Source: Pseudomonadota bacterium
GTDB taxonomy: Bacteria > Desulfobacterota > Binatia > Binatales > Binataceae
Assembly (NCBI GenBank): GCA_021325355.1
Contig: JAJPHI010000011.1
Span: forward strand, 124,001-188,000
DNA length: 64,000 bases
Direction of reading: 5' to 3'
This document shows, in pieces, positions 35,501-44,665 of this stretch; position 1 is the stretch's first letter; every line of letters begins with the position of its first letter. The notes under the pieces were generated by a model. The model was not told where the DNA came from and ran no database searches. It saw nothing but the letters and a program-made list of their open reading frames with translations. The position numbers were made by a program, and so were the translations under genes.

Positions 35501-37056
35501 GGCGTTTCGTTCGTGCCGTTCCACCAGCTCTCGCCCGGATAGATGAGCCCGGTGCTGACGTTCGGCGTGGTGCCGCCCACCGCGGTGCCGTTGGGCGAAT
35601 CCGCCGGCACGCTTATCGTATTCGGCGTGCCATCGAGGCAGGTGCTGCCGGAATCGCCCGCGCCGTTCAGCACGCTTATCCCGGCGCCCGCCGCCTGCTG
35701 CAGCACCGAGTCGATCGCCTGCGCCTCGGATTCGGTCACCTGATCCTCGCACTCCGCCCACGAATTGCTGATAACCGTGTCGCCGTCGGCGATCATCGCA
35801 TTCAGGATGGTCTCGAAGGGCGTCGAGAGCGGCGCCTCGTAAACCACGTAACTGGTCGACGGCATCGGCGCCAGCGCCATTACCGTATCGACATCGAGCA
35901 GCACCTCGGGCTCGCCCGCCCCCGGCGTCGCCACGCCGCCGTTGACCGCAACTTCGCTGAGCTGCGCGAACGTCGCGCTGCCGCCCAACAGATTAAGCCA
36001 GTTCTGCACGTCACTCGGATTGAAGCTGTCGAACTCCAGAAGCCCGATCTTCTGCGGATTGGCTTGCGGTGACTGGGGGGCGGCTTGCGGCGTCAATTCA
36101 AGCTGAGTCGGCTGCTCACGCATCGCCGACCCCGACAATGACCCGCACTTCCCCCCGGTGATCCCGGTGTAATACTCGTTGCAGGGCGATCCGGCGACAC
36201 ACCAGATCGACGGATTCGAGAGGGCCATCGCGTCGCAGGTCGCGATCGACGCGCCCAAAGCGAAACCCAGCGCCCCGCAGGCGACCTTGCCGAACGGATT
36301 GTTCTGACCCTGGGTCAGCACGCCGAAAATGTTCAGGTACACCCGCACAATCGCGCTGTAGAGGTCGTTGCCGGGCACGTTGATATAGCTGAAACCCGGC
36401 AGGCACACGGCCTGCGTCAACTGAAAGTCGGGCGCCGCCTTGGGTCCGGCGGCCGCGAGCTTTTCCGGCGTCGGCCCGCGCGCCGGGCTCGCCAGATCGC
36501 TCAGTCCGGCGACCGATTGGACGTGAGCCGCGAGCGCCGCCGGCAGTGCCGGATTCCGATCATTGGCGAAAAACCGCCGCTGCCCCAGTCGATAATCGCG
36601 CAGTCTCAGGTGGAAGGCCCGCTCGACCGCGTCGCGCCGCCCCTCGACCGTCAGCACCAGCCGGCTCGGCGATCCCGCAACGAGCCGCATCCCCTGCGCC
36701 TCGAGATACCCCCGCAGCTCGTCGTAGTCGGCGCGCGACGGGCCGAAACGCTCCGCCAACTGCGCCTGGGTCAGAAAATGATGGAACTGCGGGGAGTCGG
36801 GGTCGTAGACCGCGCGCAGATAGCGTTCGAATTCCGCCTGATGGTCGCGTTTCAGCACCACAGCTATCGTCAGCAACTCGGACGCGCTCGCGAGGGATGG
36901 CGCGGCGGGAAGCGCGGCGGCCGGCACGACGGGAAGATCGCCGCCGATCCTGACCTCAGGCGCCGCGGCCGCTGCCGCAGATACGAACGCAACCGATATT
37001 AGCGCAATAATAGCAAAACTCTTCAGGCCAAGACTGAACTTAGTCTGCTGATGCAC
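32539..37056 (-). CDS. Secreted sedolisin (S53) protease with Ig-like and beta-propeller-like regions
   Basis: The 1505-residue secreted protein has a signal peptide (about 1-30) and a pro-kumamolisin activation domain (about 45-190). A sedolisin domain follows, about 330-650, with the catalytic Glu/Asp pair in GEPEVLLDVDT, the oxyanion Asp in ISNSWAECED and the nucleophilic Ser in YGGTSLAAPEW. Then come Big_1-type Ig-like units with DANGLPLAGRTIQITTTGSA, an SMP-30/NHL-like repeat region (about 875-1150, YATDGYNGNLYKIPPG), further Ig-like units and a C-terminal choice-of-anchor-like domain (FGSVDLGTSKTKTVKV). Sedolisins act at acid pH. The start is GTG with AGGAG upstream. Confidence 0.9.
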   Translation of the reverse strand: MHQQTKFSLGLKSFAIIALISVAFVSAAAAAAPEVRIGGDLPVVPAAALPAAPSLASASELLTIAVVLKRDHQAEFERYLRAVYDPDSPQFHHFLTQAQLAERFGPSRADYDELRGYLEAQGMRLVAGSPSRLVLTVEGRRDAVERAFHLRLRDYRLGQRRFFANDRNPALPAALAAHVQSVAGLSDLASPARGPTPEKLAAAGPKAAPDFQLTQAVCLPGFSYINVPGNDLYSAIVRVYLNIFGVLTQGQNNPFGKVACGALGFALGASIATCDAMALSNPSIWCVAGSPCNEYYTGITGGKCGSLSGSAMREQPTQLELTPQAAPQSPQANPQKIGLLEFDSFNPSDVQNWLNLLGGSATFAQLSEVAVNGGVATPGAGEPEVLLDVDTVMALAPMPSTSYVVYEAPLSTPFETILNAMIADGDTVISNSWAECEDQVTESEAQAIDSVLQQAAGAGISVLNGAGDSGSTCLDGTPNTISVPADSPNGTAVGGTTPNVSTGLIYPGESWWNGTNETPPTGQGGFGVSAYFSAPSYQSGLSPSGQRSVPDVVTAADPSDGVEICEADAGGCPNGKIYGGTSLAAPEWAAYVADLNAMLGTNLGNLNAKLYPLANTSAFHDAAALNSDFAHVGLGSPDFLQLRAALAAVSPGAPSAGNSFAVGSGVNADGSAPADGKTNAIVQTILQDANGLPLAGRTIQITTTGSAVANTKTAQTDSDGNAVFTLTDLNAEAVTVTATDTTDGFSFSQQPQVNFATPPAVAAGLDVFPSEVNADGVTQGVIVVTLQDSLGRPTPGKTVQLSQTGGNSVITGPVPAVTDANGEIQFTAVDSNDETITYSAVDVTDGNLPFPQTGQIQFANAPLAGCSNTVTAAPGYIATPYVTGFQAQNYFYGDINFAGCPGVYGMAFDTAGDLYATDGYNGNLYKIPPGGGAADSSTLLTNLGQTATGLVFDHAGNLYVSRDATTGNFFTGAVMQIDPATGAVIQTVAANLTCPTALSVDPLSGDLFTDDSCSGAGSDNSALWRISGAPSSPTVSVYANLPMTPNANIAFAPGGNMYIWDTLQGAEVTGTNGPNPPVVTTIQGLAQSYLGMLAFGNQGNGDATYLIANIAGNTTVTPNVPPTVANFDLTASPPSVNFPIISNGGANNLIVGPDNCVYAAQGGTIWRITDSNGGCTYTGGTLSPSLALNPTSFSNNPTQGSPISVTASFHDTTVAAGTPVVFTVSGANPQSQQVLTDATGSASFTYIGAKIGTDTIVATGHAGTQALSSNPAVVNWNAGSHVTFLTLNASPTSLSYAVANTLSANLTDASASPTVPLAGETINFLVDGSQVCSGTTDINGNASCSYTPNSTVGVTLTADFAGSFGLNPASVSSSVNVVAAPVTGKLSVKPKKLKFGSVDLGTSKTKTVKVKNKGKDTKKKTVSPILIEMETSDNSAFVVTQSCTDDELEPKMKGVKANVCDVEVTFTPTVAEKYTGTLTITDNLEPDLMQTVTLSGTGKTPKTPK

Positions 37057-37148
37057 TAAAGCGCGCTCCTCTCGCTAATTGTGGCGAGACTATAGTGAAT
37101 CAGCGCGCGATTGACCAGAATTTGCGAAGATTTGAACCTTGAATGACT

Positions 37149-37179
37149 AAAAAAAACCGCTATGCAGCCAGGACTGCAT
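37149..37179 (-). terminator. Rho-independent terminator after the carboxylase gene
   Basis: On the minus strand ATGCAG and CTGCAT form a 6-bp core stem around a 6-base loop, with further partial GC pairing, followed by eight T (A8 at 37149-37156). It starts 12 bp after the stop of the carboxyltransferase gene. Confidence 0.8.
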
Positions 37180-37190
37180 CCGCTCGCGGG

Positions 37191-38807
37191 CTACATGCGG
37201 AAGACGCCAAACCCCGGCGCCTCCGGGATACCCGCGTGGAGCGAGGCCGCCAGGGCGAGCGCCAGCGTCGCGCGCGTCTCGAGCGGATCGATTACGCCGT
37301 CGTCCCACAGCCGGGCGCTGGCGTAATAGCAACTGGATTCGTGTTCGTACTTCTCGAGCGTCGGCCGCACGAATTCGGCCTGCTCCGCCGCCGACATCGC
37401 GCCGCCCTCGCGCGCCAGTTGATCCAGCTTGACCGTCAGCAGCGTATTAGCGGCCTGCTCGCCGCCCATCACCGAAATCTTCGCGTTAGGCCACATGAAG
37501 AGGAAGCGCGGCGAATAGGCCCGCCCGCACATCCCGTAATTGCCGGCGCCGTTCGACGCCCCGATTATCACCGTGAATTTCGGCACCTGCGCGTTCGCCA
37601 CCGCATTGACCATCTTGGCGCCGTCCTTGGCGATCCCGCCCTGCTCGTAGCGCTTACCGACGATAAACCCCGTGATATTCTGCAGGAACAACAGCGGCAC
37701 GCGCCGCACGCAGCACATCTGGATAAAGTGCGTCGCCTTCAGCGCCGACTCGCTGAACAGCACGCCGTTATTCGCGATAATCCCCACCGGGTAGCCGTAG
37801 ATCCGCGCAAAGCCGGTCACCAGCGTCGTGCCGTAGCGCGGCTTGAATTCGTGGAACCGGCTGCCATCGACGATCCGCGCGATCACCTCGCGCACTTCAT
37901 AGGGCTTGCGCGGGTCCGCCGAGATGATCCCGTAGAGCTCCGCCGGGTCATAGTAGGGGTCTTCCGGCTCCTCCTGCGCGAGCGCCGCCGGCGGCGAACT
38001 GCCGCCGCCAAGATTTTCGAAAATCGATCGCGCGATTTCGAGGGCGTGCTCGTCATTGTCGGCGAGATGGTCGCTCACCCCCGAGAGCCGCGTATGGACG
38101 TCACCGCCGCCGAGCTCCTCGGCGGTCACCACCTCTCCGGTCGCCGCGCGCACCAGCGGCGGACCGCCAAGGAAGATCGTGCCCTGCTCGCGCACGATCA
38201 CGTTCTCGTCGCACATCGCCGGCACATAGGCGCCGCCGGCCGTGCACGAACCCATCACCACCGCGACCTGCGCGATACCCGCCGCCGACATCCGCGCCAT
38301 GTTGTAGAAAATCCGGCCGAAGTGCTCGCGATCGGGAAAAACCTCAGCCTGCAGCGGCAGGAACGCGCCACCCGAATCGACCAGGTAGATGCACGGCAGG
38401 CGGTTTTCGATCGCAATCTCCTGCGCCCGCAGATGCTTTTTCACCGTTATCGGATAGTAGGTCCCGCCCTTGACCGTCGCGTCGTTGGCGACGATTACCG
38501 TCTCCCGTCCGGCGATTCGCCCGATTCCCGTGATGATGCTCGCGCAGGGGGCCTCGCCGTCGTACATCCCATAGGCGGCGAGCGTCGAGAGCTCGAGGAA
38601 TGGGGTGTCGGGATCGAGCAGGCGCCGCACGCGCTCGCGCGGCAGCAGTTTGCCCCGCTCGACGTGACGCCGACGGGCATTTTCGGGGCCGCCGAGCCGA
38701 ATCCGCTCGATCTCCGCGCGCAGCCGTTCGCAACGCTCGACCATCGCCGCGCGGTTGGCCTTGAAATCCTCATGGTTGGGGTTGATCCGCGACTCGATCC
38801 GTTCCAT
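37191..38807 (-). CDS. Acyl-CoA carboxylase carboxyltransferase (methylcrotonyl-CoA carboxylase beta-like)
   Basis: The 538-residue carboxyltransferase moves CO2 from biotin to an acyl-CoA. It has the crotonase-like double domain with [36 protein letters not shown] and [16 protein letters not shown]. The C-terminal part has [21 protein letters not shown] and [19 protein letters not shown]. These are typical of methylcrotonyl-CoA carboxylase beta (leucine degradation) rather than propionyl-CoA carboxylase. The biotin carboxylase partner is not adjacent. The ATG at 38807 is used; the TTG at 38825 is an alternative. A terminator follows. Confidence 0.88.
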   Translation of the reverse strand: MERIESRINPNHEDFKANRAAMVERCERLRAEIERIRLGGPENARRRHVERGKLLPRERVRRLLDPDTPFLELSTLAAYGMYDGEAPCASIITGIGRIAGRETVIVANDATVKGGTYYPITVKKHLRAQEIAIENRLPCIYLVDSGGAFLPLQAEVFPDREHFGRIFYNMARMSAAGIAQVAVVMGSCTAGGAYVPAMCDENVIVREQGTIFLGGPPLVRAATGEVVTAEELGGGDVHTRLSGVSDHLADNDEHALEIARSIFENLGGGSSPPAALAQEEPEDPYYDPAELYGIISADPRKPYEVREVIARIVDGSRFHEFKPRYGTTLVTGFARIYGYPVGIIANNGVLFSESALKATHFIQMCCVRRVPLLFLQNITGFIVGKRYEQGGIAKDGAKMVNAVANAQVPKFTVIIGASNGAGNYGMCGRAYSPRFLFMWPNAKISVMGGEQAANTLLTVKLDQLAREGGAMSAAEQAEFVRPTLEKYEHESSCYYASARLWDDGVIDPLETRATLALALAASLHAGIPEAPGFGVFRM

Positions 38808-38887
38808 GGCGCGTGAGTATGACAAACTGGCGGGCGCTTGAGTATTTCACCCTCGAGCGCGAGCGCCGCGCGGCCTTGCCTGACCCT

Positions 38888-39364
38888 TCAGTGAATCACC
38901 TGATCATCCTTGTAGACCTGCCGCCCGCGCTCGAGCCCGCTCGGATCCCAGCGCGTCCACACGCCCTCGCGTTTGCCGTTACGGTAATCCCCCTCGATCG
39001 CCTTCTGGCCGTTGGCGTACCAACTGATATGGCGACCGTCCTGCTGTCCGTCACGATAATGATCGAGCGCCGAACGCTGGCCGTTCGCGTACCACATCGT
39101 CCACTCGCCCTCCTGCACGCCGTCGCGATAGGTCCCCGCGATCATCCTGCCGCCGCTATCGTTGAAGACGATAAAGGGGCCGTCCTTGACCGCTTTGCCG
39201 TCAACCGTCTTCTCGCACCAGAACTCTTCGCCCTGAGGCGGCACCGCCCCGCGGGCGCGGTCGCCGGCAGGACAGGTCGGCGGCGTGACGCGCTCGCGAC
39301 CCCCGCACCCCCCGAGCCCGAGCAGGATCCAGCACGACACGCTAATCAGCCACCAGCCCTTCAC
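38888..39364 (-). CDS. Lipoprotein with MORN_2 (YwqK-type) repeats
   Basis: The 158-residue protein starts at GTG 39364. An upstream start would add about 31 residues without a signal. A lipoprotein signal peptide ends in the lipobox LGLGGC. The mature part has repeated units such as DGVQEGEWTMWYANGQRSALD and DGQQDGRHISWYANGQ, typical of MORN_2 or YwqK-type proteins. YwqK is annotated as an antitoxin in Bacillus, but many outer-membrane lipoproteins use the same repeat. No toxin gene is visible, so a structural or protein-binding role is more likely. Confidence 0.82.
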   Translation of the reverse strand: MKGWWLISVSCWILLGLGGCGGRERVTPPTCPAGDRARGAVPPQGEEFWCEKTVDGKAVKDGPFIVFNDSGGRMIAGTYRDGVQEGEWTMWYANGQRSALDHYRDGQQDGRHISWYANGQKAIEGDYRNGKREGVWTRWDPSGLERGRQVYKDDQVIH

Positions 39365-39455
39365 GCGATCGTGCTTACAACAGACAGGGCGGTCAGGCGA
39401 GCACTCCGCCGCCGAGATTCGAGCAGCACGATAAATTCGTCTACAGTACCTCGCC

Positions 39456-40931
39456 ATGGCATCCGCGGCGGCCCCGGCCGATCAGCTTGAACCTTCGGCC
39501 GACTTTCCGGATAACCGACCCCTGGCCTGGTCGCTCCTGCTGGCAGCCCTCGTCATCGGGGCGGCGCTCCGCTTCTATCGCCTCGGCCGCGACGAGCTGA
39601 GTCGCGGTGAAGCGGCGGCCTGGACCGCCGCCTCCGCTCCCGACCTGCGCAGCGTCTATCTCGCGGCGAAGCATCTCGATCCCGGCAAGGCCGGCATCTA
39701 TGACCTGATGCTCCACGGATGGATTCGGCTCTTCGGCGACCAGGTCGGGGCGATGCGCTCGCTGTCGGCGCTGCTCGGCGTCGCCAGCATCGGGCTCATC
39801 TTCCTGGCCGTCCGCGAACTGCTCCTGACCTTCGACGGCGACCCCTGGGGACGCGCTTCCGCGTCGCTCGCCGGCGCTCTCAGCGCGCTCCTCTATGCCG
39901 TCAACTGGCAGATGATCGCCACCGACCGCACCGCGCGGATGTACAGCCTGATGATCGCGGCCGCGCTCGCTCAGGTCCTCTGCTTTGCCCGAGTCCATCG
40001 ACGGCGCAGTATCGCGACGCTCATCGGCGGCGCGCTGCTCACCGACCTCGCCGTGGCCGCCAACTTCACCGCCGTGTTCTTCTTCGCCGCCGAAGCCGTG
40101 TGGCTCGCCTGGCTCTGGCTCCGCCGCCCCGCGCTCCGCACCGCCGACGCTGCACCGCTCTGGCCCGCCCTGATGCTCGCGATGGCCGGCGTGGTGTTCC
40201 TCGCCCTCAGCGCCTCGGACGTCCACGCGGCGCTGACTCGCCTCCACGCCGGGGTCCTCGCGACCATCGAACCGCAACCGCCGTGGTGGCCGCTCCATGC
40301 AATCCGCGTGATGACCGGCAATGCCGCCTTCTGGCCGCTCCTTGCCGCCCTCGCCGTCGCCCTATGGTCCGCTTCGTCGATCCTGAGCGTGCGCTTCGTG
40401 CTCCTCTGGACCCTCGTCCCCTTCGCGCTCGTCGAACTGATCTCCTACCTGATTACCCCCCTGATGCTCGAACGATACGTGCTCCTGAGCCTCCTCGGAT
40501 GCCTGCTGCTCGCCGGGATCGGACTCGCCGTTCTGCCCGACGCGCGCCTCCGCTACCTGATCCTCGGACTGATCGTCGTTTTCTCCCTGAGCCACGCGCA
40601 TCATCACTGGCGCGCCCGTGACGACGTCCAGTGGCGCGAGGCGGCCAATTTCGCCCTGAGCGCCGCGCCGCCATCGCAGCCGATCGCCGTGCTGCCGCCC
40701 TTCGAGCCGATCCTCGCGATGCGCTATTACGTCGCCCCCGAGGCTCGCGACCGCCTGATGAGCGCCCCCGCGACGCTCGATAAAAACCGTGTCTGGCAGC
40801 TCACCTGCACCCATCAGGCGCCCCTGCTGATCGCTCAGACTGAGCTCCCGCGGGCTACGCTGGCAGAGGCCGCCGCCTGTTATCCGCGCCTGCTCGCCAC
40901 CTTCCGTCTGGTCGAAGTGCGCGCGCAGTGA
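39456..40931 (+). CDS. Membrane glycosyltransferase, family 39-like
   Basis: The 491-residue protein has about 11-12 hydrophobic segments. The first periplasmic loop has RFYRLGRDELSRGEAAAWTA, resembling the acidic loop of family 39 (PMT/ArnT-type) glycosyltransferases that use polyprenyl-linked sugars. LLYAVNWQMIATDRTARMYSLM is a conserved part of this fold. The C-terminal soluble tail is short. The role (lipid A, cell-wall glycan or protein glycosylation) is unknown. A second member is at 42527, so there may be a linked envelope pathway. Confidence 0.8.
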   Translation: MASAAAPADQLEPSADFPDNRPLAWSLLLAALVIGAALRFYRLGRDELSRGEAAAWTAASAPDLRSVYLAAKHLDPGKAGIYDLMLHGWIRLFGDQVGAMRSLSALLGVASIGLIFLAVRELLLTFDGDPWGRASASLAGALSALLYAVNWQMIATDRTARMYSLMIAAALAQVLCFARVHRRRSIATLIGGALLTDLAVAANFTAVFFFAAEAVWLAWLWLRRPALRTADAAPLWPALMLAMAGVVFLALSASDVHAALTRLHAGVLATIEPQPPWWPLHAIRVMTGNAAFWPLLAALAVALWSASSILSVRFVLLWTLVPFALVELISYLITPLMLERYVLLSLLGCLLLAGIGLAVLPDARLRYLILGLIVVFSLSHAHHHWRARDDVQWREAANFALSAAPPSQPIAVLPPFEPILAMRYYVAPEARDRLMSAPATLDKNRVWQLTCTHQAPLLIAQTELPRATLAEAAACYPRLLATFRLVEVRAQ

Positions 40932-40940
40932 GCCGTCGCC

Positions 40941-41561
40941 TCACCGCGAGGATGGCAGCTCCGGCGCCGGCCCCGGCACTTCCTCCATCCGCGCCGTGGT
41001 GTCGGCGTCGTACTCCAGATGGAGCGCGCGAACCAGCATCCCGTGCATCCGATACGTGCTGATGACGTAGAAAATCTCGACGATCTGTTCGTCGGTGAAG
41101 GCCTTCTTCAGCGCCGCGAAGGTTGCGTCCTCGACCAGGTTGCGCCCGACCAGTTCATCCGCCGCCGCCATCACCGCCCGTTCCGCCGGATCGAACAGGT
41201 CCGACGTCGTCCAGCCCTTGATCGCCTCTAGCTTCGCCGGCGCGATTCCCACCGCGCGCGCCACTTTCATATGCTGCGAGAGCTCGAAACGGCAATCGCC
41301 GACAATCGCCGTCCGCAGAATCGCGAGCTCGCGAAAACGCGGCTCGAGCTTGCGCCCCGGCTTGAGCAGCGCAAACAGCATGTCCGCCCCCAGTTTCAGC
41401 AGATCCGGCGCGAGCGCGAGCGACGTCCAGTAATCTCCCGGCGTGCCGGTCGCGGTCCCCGGATGCGCCACCGGATCGCGATCGCCGAAAATCTGCTTGT
41501 ACAGCGCACGCACCTCCGGCGGCGCTTCCCCCAGACTCACCTGTCGCACACGATTACCCAT
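40941..41561 (-). CDS. Carboxymuconolactone decarboxylase (AhpD-like) family protein
   Basis: The 206-residue helical protein matches the CMD/AhpD fold: RELAILRTAIVGDCRFELSQHMKVARAVG and a second region FTDEQIVEIFYVISTYRMHGMLVRAL. AhpD needs CxxC with His; here the sequence is DCRFELSQH, with only one cysteine, so a thiol-disulphide function is unlikely. Members without CxxC act on gamma-carboxymuconolactone or on other substrates. It stands alone and is tail-to-tail with the glycosyltransferase. Function not defined. Confidence 0.8.
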   Translation of the reverse strand: MGNRVRQVSLGEAPPEVRALYKQIFGDRDPVAHPGTATGTPGDYWTSLALAPDLLKLGADMLFALLKPGRKLEPRFRELAILRTAIVGDCRFELSQHMKVARAVGIAPAKLEAIKGWTTSDLFDPAERAVMAAADELVGRNLVEDATFAALKKAFTDEQIVEIFYVISTYRMHGMLVRALHLEYDADTTARMEEVPGPAPELPSSR

Positions 41562-41728
41562 CGGCTCGATTCCTTTCCTCCGATGCGGATGATCACCCGC
41601 GGAAGCCTTTTGCCTAGCGCGTTACGCGGCGCCGGACAAACGCCTTCCCTGATGGCGTCGCGCGCCGGTTGTGCTACGTTCAGCTCGGATCGCACGTAAG
41701 TTCTGCCGGCACAGTCAGAGGTAGAGCC

Positions 41729-42520
41729 ATGGCGGTAACCGAGGCCACTGATCACCTGATTCAGCAGGCGGCGCGCGCGCTGCTTGATGCCCGCTACCCG
41801 ATCGCTTTGACCGGCGCCGGGATGTCGGTCGAAAGCGGCATCCCGCCGTTTCGCGGGCCCGGCGGCCTCTGGACTAAATATGGCGAGCCGCCGATGAACG
41901 GCTACCAGATCTTCCTGCAGGATCCGAAAAAAGGCTGGGAGGATCGCCTGCGCCGTCAGGACGACGAGCTCTGGCGCCCGCTCAAGGTCGCCAAACCCAA
42001 TCCCGGCCATCTCGCCCTGGTCGAGCTCGAGCGCCTCGAAGTCCTGCGCTTTCTCATCACCCAGAACGTCGACGACCTGCATCGCCAGGCCGGCCAGCGC
42101 CACCTCGCCGAGATCCACGGCAACTGGAAACTCATCCGCTGCATCGATTGCAACGGCCGCTTTCGCGCCGAACAGATTAGCCTCGAAACCCTGCCCCCCG
42201 CCTGTCCCGAGTGCAACGGCCTGCTCAAGGGCGATACCGTGGCCTTCGGCGAACCGATCCCCCGCGATGTCCTCGCCAGTTGCATGGAACACGCGGCGCG
42301 CGCCGATCTCGTGCTGTGCGCCGGCACTTCCGCGACGGTCTATCCCGCCGCCGGCTTTGCCCTCGAGGTCAAGCAGCGCGGCGGCGTCCTCATCGAAGCC
42401 AACCTCTACGATTCCGAAATCACCGCCATCTGCGATCTAAGCTTGCGCGGCCCCACCGGCGAGGTCCTCCCGCGCCTGGCCGCCGCGGTCGCCGAAATCC
42501 GCAAAGCCCGGCTTTCCTGA
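41729..42520 (+). CDS. NAD-dependent protein deacylase (Sir2 family)
   Basis: The 263-residue sirtuin removes acyl groups from lysines with NAD. NAD-binding GAGMSVESGIPPFRG is at about 29-43, the catalytic region is TQNVDDLHRQAG, and His130 is the general base in EIHGNWK. The zinc cysteines are Cys138/141 and Cys159/162 (CIDC, CPEC). GEPIP and CAGTSATVYPAA complete the fold. The ATG at 41729 is taken because the domain starts there. The gene is monocistronic and near-convergent with the downstream glycosyltransferase. Confidence 0.93.
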   Translation: MAVTEATDHLIQQAARALLDARYPIALTGAGMSVESGIPPFRGPGGLWTKYGEPPMNGYQIFLQDPKKGWEDRLRRQDDELWRPLKVAKPNPGHLALVELERLEVLRFLITQNVDDLHRQAGQRHLAEIHGNWKLIRCIDCNGRFRAEQISLETLPPACPECNGLLKGDTVAFGEPIPRDVLASCMEHAARADLVLCAGTSATVYPAAGFALEVKQRGGVLIEANLYDSEITAICDLSLRGPTGEVLPRLAAAVAEIRKARLS

Positions 42521-42526
42521 TCCCAC

Positions 42527-44308
42527 CTAGATGCTCAGGCCGTAGAATCCGGGCAGCTTGAGCGCCGGCGACTTGCGCCGCAAAAGCAGCATTCGCCCCG
42601 TTCCGTCGAGCGCCGTCGGATTGCTCAAAATCAACACCGTGTATTGCGCCGTGACGGTCAGCGGCTGCCGATTCCAGTCCGCTTCCGGACTGACGATAAA
42701 CTCGCAGCCCGCGCGCGGGCTCACCCGGATAAGGTCGCGGCCGCTGTAGTAAGCGAAATCGTAGTCCAGGCTGCCGAAATAACCGATCGACGCGCCGTGC
42801 GCGAGCCCGCGTGCCGCCCGCGCGAAACCATCCAGCGCGAGCGTCCGCGCGATCGCCGGTTCGACCACCAGATGGACGGCGAGCCCGCCGCACGCGATCC
42901 CGACGACCAGACCGCACCAGAGCCGCGCGATCGACGCCCGCCGCCACCAGAGCCACGCGCCGCTGACTATCACGATCGTCGGCAGGAGCAGCGCCGTGGC
43001 TCGCCAGCGATCGGCTTCCCGCACCAGCGCTGGCGCGAGATCGACGGCGTCGATTCCGCAACGCGCGAACCACACGTGAGCCCGTTCGGGCATCTCCCGC
43101 AGCACATACAAGGCCCCAAGCGCCGCCGCGCCGCTCAGCAAAAGCACCGCGCCAAGCCCGCGGCTCGCGATCGCCGTAAGCCGCGATGCCGCCTTCCGCT
43201 GCGCCATCACGGCGCACAGCCCGAGGGCGAAGAGCCCACTCAGCGCCGGATAGAGCGCCAGCAGATACACCCCGCGCTTGCTCTGCGGCAGATTGTAGAA
43301 GACCAGCACCGTCACCACCCAGACGAGGAGGTAGCCCGCCCGCGCGTCGGGCCGCCAGCGCCGAAGTAGGGCTGCCGCCGCGAGCGGCAGCGCCAAAAGC
43401 GTCCACGGCATGAAACCCGCCAGCAGCGCCAAATCTTCATAGTAAAACGGATGGGCATGGCCGACGTTCACTCCCGCATGGCCAATCAGCCGATAGACAT
43501 TCTCGTCGAGAATCTGCTTGCGCACGAAGCTCATCCCACCCACCGCGATCGCCGCCGCATACCAGCCGCCGCCGATCCCGCCGACCACGATCGCGCCCCA
43601 CCACGGCTTGAGCCGCCCAATCAGCTCCCAGCGACGATAGACCGCGGTCCACGTCCCCGCGACCAGCAGCGGCAGCGCGACGCCGATCGGACCCTTGGTC
43701 AGCACCGCCAGCGCCATCGCGAGGTACAGCAGAAGCAAACGACGGCTGAGGCCCTCGGCGATCATGATGATCTCGAAGAAGGCGACCTCCATGAAAAACA
43801 TCAGCGTCATATCGACCCGCGCGCCGGTGCCCGCCTGCAGATACTGCAGCGAGGTGCCGAGCGCGACCGCCGCCACCAGACCCACGGCGTCATCGAAGAG
43901 CCGCCGCAGATAGACATACGCAACCACCATCCCGCCCACCGCGCACAGTGCCGACGGCAGCCGCACGCTGAGCTCGCTCACGCCCCCCAGCCCCCACGAC
44001 ACCAGCGCCGCCAGCCAATGCATCAGCAGCGGCTTCGACGGAATCTCGACGCCGGCGCGCAGCGGCAGAATCACGCCGCCGCCATGACAAATATCGAAGA
44101 TCGTCACCGCCTCGCGCGCTTCGCCCTTGGTGTAGATCGGGTAACCGCCGAGATTCAGCAGGTACAAAAGACCGCCGATCGCGCACAGCAGCGGCAACGC
44201 GTACCCGGGATCGGCCACCGCCTTAATCCCCCGCCACGACACCCACGCCGTGTCCTCAGGCTCGATAATGATTTCCGCCGTCTGCTCGTTATCTGCTCGC
44301 GCCGCCAT
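42527..44308 (-). CDS. Membrane glycosyltransferase, family 39 (ArnT/PMT-like)
   Basis: The 593-residue integral membrane protein has about 12 hydrophobic segments. The first periplasmic loop holds GYPIYTKGEAREAVTIFDI with the conserved acidic residue, followed by LPLRAGVEIPSKPLLMHWLAA, the ArnT-type substrate motif. AVLTKGPIGVALPLL is also typical. These enzymes move sugars from polyprenyl phosphate to lipid A, phospholipid or protein. It is on the opposite strand from the similar gene at 39456. The C-terminal soluble part is about 100 residues. Exact acceptor not predictable. Confidence 0.87.
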   Translation of the reverse strand: MAARADNEQTAEIIIEPEDTAWVSWRGIKAVADPGYALPLLCAIGGLLYLLNLGGYPIYTKGEAREAVTIFDICHGGGVILPLRAGVEIPSKPLLMHWLAALVSWGLGGVSELSVRLPSALCAVGGMVVAYVYLRRLFDDAVGLVAAVALGTSLQYLQAGTGARVDMTLMFFMEVAFFEIIMIAEGLSRRLLLLYLAMALAVLTKGPIGVALPLLVAGTWTAVYRRWELIGRLKPWWGAIVVGGIGGGWYAAAIAVGGMSFVRKQILDENVYRLIGHAGVNVGHAHPFYYEDLALLAGFMPWTLLALPLAAAALLRRWRPDARAGYLLVWVVTVLVFYNLPQSKRGVYLLALYPALSGLFALGLCAVMAQRKAASRLTAIASRGLGAVLLLSGAAALGALYVLREMPERAHVWFARCGIDAVDLAPALVREADRWRATALLLPTIVIVSGAWLWWRRASIARLWCGLVVGIACGGLAVHLVVEPAIARTLALDGFARAARGLAHGASIGYFGSLDYDFAYYSGRDLIRVSPRAGCEFIVSPEADWNRQPLTVTAQYTVLILSNPTALDGTGRMLLLRRKSPALKLPGFYGLSI

Positions 44309-44470
44309 GGTTCCGCTTGTGCCAGCGTTACGATACCGGCGCCGCCTCCGCTATGCAGCATCACGCCCGCGCCACCGCGCGCCGTTGACTCTGCGTCCCC
44401 GCTGATCTTTGATGGCGCGAAGCCGCTTACGCGCGACAGCGATCGCGCGGCCGGCAGGAGGACGCTACCT

Positions 44471-44665
44471 ATGGCGCGTTTAGTGCGACACAACGAGACC
44501 GGACCGTATGAAATTCCCGAAGGCACCGAGCTGCCGGCCTGGATCTGCGGATGCGGACTGTCGAAGAACAAACCCTTCTGTGACGGTTCCCACAAGAAGA
44601 CGCGCGACGAGGGCGACGGTCTCTTCACCTATGACGGCGATAAGCGCACCCCGGTGACCAAGTAG
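44471..44665 (+). CDS. Single CDGSH iron-sulfur domain protein
   Basis: This 64-residue protein starts at ATG 44471. It has the CDGSH [2Fe-2S] motif: Cys26, Cys28, Cys37 and His41 in CGCGLSKNKPFCDGSHK. This is the mitoNEET-type cluster with three cysteines and one histidine. Such single-domain bacterial forms are small redox or cluster-transfer proteins. The much longer in-frame reading upstream is antisense to the glycosyltransferase gene and is not real. Confidence 0.92.
   Translation: MARLVRHNETGPYEIPEGTELPAWICGCGLSKNKPFCDGSHKKTRDEGDGLFTYDGDKRTPVTK

Noticed and set aside
34195-36072. A 625-codon frame opposite the sedolisin gene
   Set aside because: Arg-rich antisense artefact; the minus-strand sedolisin motifs cover it completely.
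37143-38816. A 557-codon frame opposite the carboxyltransferase gene
   Set aside because: Antisense to a clearly conserved carboxyltransferase and without domain signatures.
38888-39364. Toxin-antitoxin pair
   Set aside because: The MORN_2 protein resembles YwqK, but it has a lipobox and no toxin gene is adjacent.
43451-44470. An upstream extension of the CDGSH gene to about 400 residues
   Set aside because: The extra part is antisense to the family 39 glycosyltransferase; the real gene starts at ATG 44471.
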